Below, piece after piece: positions 5,893 through 6,984 of a stretch of DNA of 6,984 nucleotides. The notes below the pieces were generated by a model. It saw nothing but the letters and a program-made list of their open reading frames with translations, searched no databases and was not told where the DNA came from. The DNA is taken from the NCBI GenBank assembly GCA_938039765.1, contig CALHTV010000196.1:1-6984 (forward strand), given 5' to 3'. Each line of letters opens with the position of its first letter. The first letter of the stretch is position 1. The position numbers and the translations under genes are program-made. Source of the stretch: an uncultured Dictyoglomus sp. (GTDB taxonomy: Bacteria; Dictyoglomota; Dictyoglomia; Dictyoglomales; Dictyoglomaceae).

Positions 5893-6884
5893 TGTTAAAA
5901 AAAATACCTCTTAGAATAATGTGGAGGGATAAATCTCATTTTCTAGGTATAATACTTCTTGTTCTTCTCGCCTCTTTTGGGTATGCAATTTTTAGTATAC
6001 TTATTACTAACATAGATACTAATTATAAAAACTTTGTAGAGAGATATAACCAGGAAAATTTTCATTTTACTACTTTTTTCCCCATAGATATAGAGGCATT
6101 AGAAAAGAAGTATAATGTTTTAATCGAAGAAAAGTTTACATGGGATTATGAATATGGAGACAAATTAATAAGATTTTTTAATATCACCGAAAAGGTAAAT
6201 AAGCCTTTAATTTTAGAAGGAAAAATACCTAAATTAGGGGAGATAGCTGTAGATCCTAATTTTGCTCAGGCAAATAAGTTAAGAATTGGAGATGAGATAT
6301 ATATTAATGGAAAAAAATTTAGAATATCTGGGTTTGTAGCTCTCCCTGATTACATCTATATAACTAAAAACGAAACTGACATGCTGCCTGATCCGATTCA
6401 TTTTGGTATTGGGATAATGTCTTTTGAAGATATGAAAAACTTTATAAGTAGCGTAGCTTTTAGGTATTATATGGTTAAAGGCAACATCTCAGATTTAGCT
6501 TCTTTTAAGACAGAGGTAAACTCTAAATATACTATGCTTTCTTTTCAGGAAAAAAATGAAAATTTTAGGATTATTGTTACTGAAAAGAAAATGGAAAGTG
6601 CTAAACCTATGGCCTTTGTTATTTCAGGAACAATTTTAATAATTTCTTCAATATTATTGTTTATTGTATTAAGAAGGCTTATAAATTCCATGCACGCAGA
6701 GATCGGAACTCTGTACGCTCTTGGGTACAATAGGAAAGAAATTACAAGTACTTATATTCTGTTTCCTATATATATCTGGGCCATGGGAGCTATTCCTGGA
6801 AGTATTTTAGGATATGTTCTTTCGGATCCTTTTACTAAATGTTTATGTACTTGTTTAAATTGTGATGAGAGAAGAGCCGTCTGA
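5892..6884 (+). CDS. FtsX-family ABC transporter permease, apparently truncated
   Basis: The preferred start is the ATG at 5892, which shares the A of the ATPase TAA and lies nine bases after AGGAGGT. The ATG at 5886 is only three bases from that site. The 330-residue frame has a membrane helix at about 15-37 and a long extracytoplasmic domain (about 38-235). The latter contains LEGKIPKLGEIAVDP and KLRIGDEIYINGKKFRISGFV, typical of MacB-like periplasmic segments. Further helices follow at about 240-262 and 288-310, with the FtsX-typical AEIGTLYALGYNRKEI between them. The expected fourth helix and the second FtsX module are missing. After PFTK (residue 316) the frame turns into a Cys-rich tail (CLCTCLNCDERRAV) and stops. 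The frame one base back reads MFMYLFKL from 6839 and then meets two TGAs. This points to a frameshift or deletion near 6838. The upstream two-thirds is well conserved in style. Confidence 0.85.
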   Translation: MLKKIPLRIMWRDKSHFLGIILLVLLASFGYAIFSILITNIDTNYKNFVERYNQENFHFTTFFPIDIEALEKKYNVLIEEKFTWDYEYGDKLIRFFNITEKVNKPLILEGKIPKLGEIAVDPNFAQANKLRIGDEIYINGKKFRISGFVALPDYIYITKNETDMLPDPIHFGIGIMSFEDMKNFISSVAFRYYMVKGNISDLASFKTEVNSKYTMLSFQEKNENFRIIVTEKKMESAKPMAFVISGTILIISSILLFIVLRRLINSMHAEIGTLYALGYNRKEITSTYILFPIYIWAMGAIPGSILGYVLSDPFTKCLCTCLNCDERRAV

Positions 6885-6984
6885 GCTTGCCGATGAAGAT
6901 CTTGTTATTCTCTGAATTTTGCTTTGTGATTTAATTTAATATTTTTCTACCTATTTCTCAGTTTATGAATTGGCGGACTCTTGA
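6885..6984. other. Terminal 100 bases without a recognisable gene
   Basis: No gene can be supported. One frame (6865-6915) reads MREEPSELADEDLVIL then stop, and this short stretch is more GC-rich than its surroundings. The rest is AT-rich with several stops in each forward frame. No intrinsic terminator is seen. It may be permease remnant, a junction with foreign sequence, or low-quality contig end. Confidence 0.4.

Noticed and set aside
1..6984. CRISPR array, tRNA, rRNA or insertion sequence
   Set aside because: No regularly spaced direct repeats, cloverleaf, rRNA-like sequence or transposase gene was seen.

Overview
The window is AT-rich and purine-biased in its coding strands. It uses AGA/AGG for most arginines, the proteins are rich in Lys, Glu and Ile, and Shine-Dalgarno sites are strong (AGGAGGT). 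This suggests a low-GC, probably thermophilic anaerobic bacterium, for example Dictyoglomus or a thermophilic Firmicute. That placement is an inference from composition and gene style. TGA is the stop codon of the Gfo/Idh/MocA gene, so the standard bacterial code most likely applies.

Region 1 (1-2700, + strand) is a tight three-gene cassette. It begins with the 3' part of a short BrxL-like AAA+ ATPase, which is the BREX-associated ATPase family but without the Lon protease domain. Three bases later comes a protein with a charged helical N-terminal half and an Mrr_N-like winged helix at its C-terminus. Its reading frame is broken by a single in-frame TGA exactly where the winged-helix family has Trp. 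Nine bases after the real end of that frame comes a RpoD-like sigma-70 factor. The winged-helix protein and the sigma factor share an almost identical N-terminal peptide of about 25 residues, in place of sigma region 1.1. This ties the DNA-binding protein and the sigma factor to one system and is the most unusual feature of the window.

Region 2 (2701-2776) is the short convergent gap. It holds a 12-bp inverted repeat around an AT-rich loop that looks like a mobile REP/MITE-type palindrome, not a terminator.

Region 3 (2777-5090, - strand) is a two-gene operon. A zinc-dependent medium-chain polyol/sugar-type dehydrogenase is followed by a Gfo/Idh/MocA oxidoreductase with a four-cysteine insertion. 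Together they look like a carbohydrate or polyol catabolic pair.

Region 4 (5091-5193) is the divergent control region. It has a near-consensus promoter (TTGACT, 17 bp, TATACT) whose spacer is filled by a 22-bp perfect palindrome, the expected arrangement for repressor control of the ABC genes.

Region 5 (5194-6984, + strand) encodes an MacB/LolD-type ABC ATPase, translationally coupled to an FtsX-family permease. The permease frame fails just after its third membrane helix. Its family normally has two FtsX modules, so the gene appears broken, or the sequence is disturbed, near 6838. The last 100 bases hold no recognisable gene.
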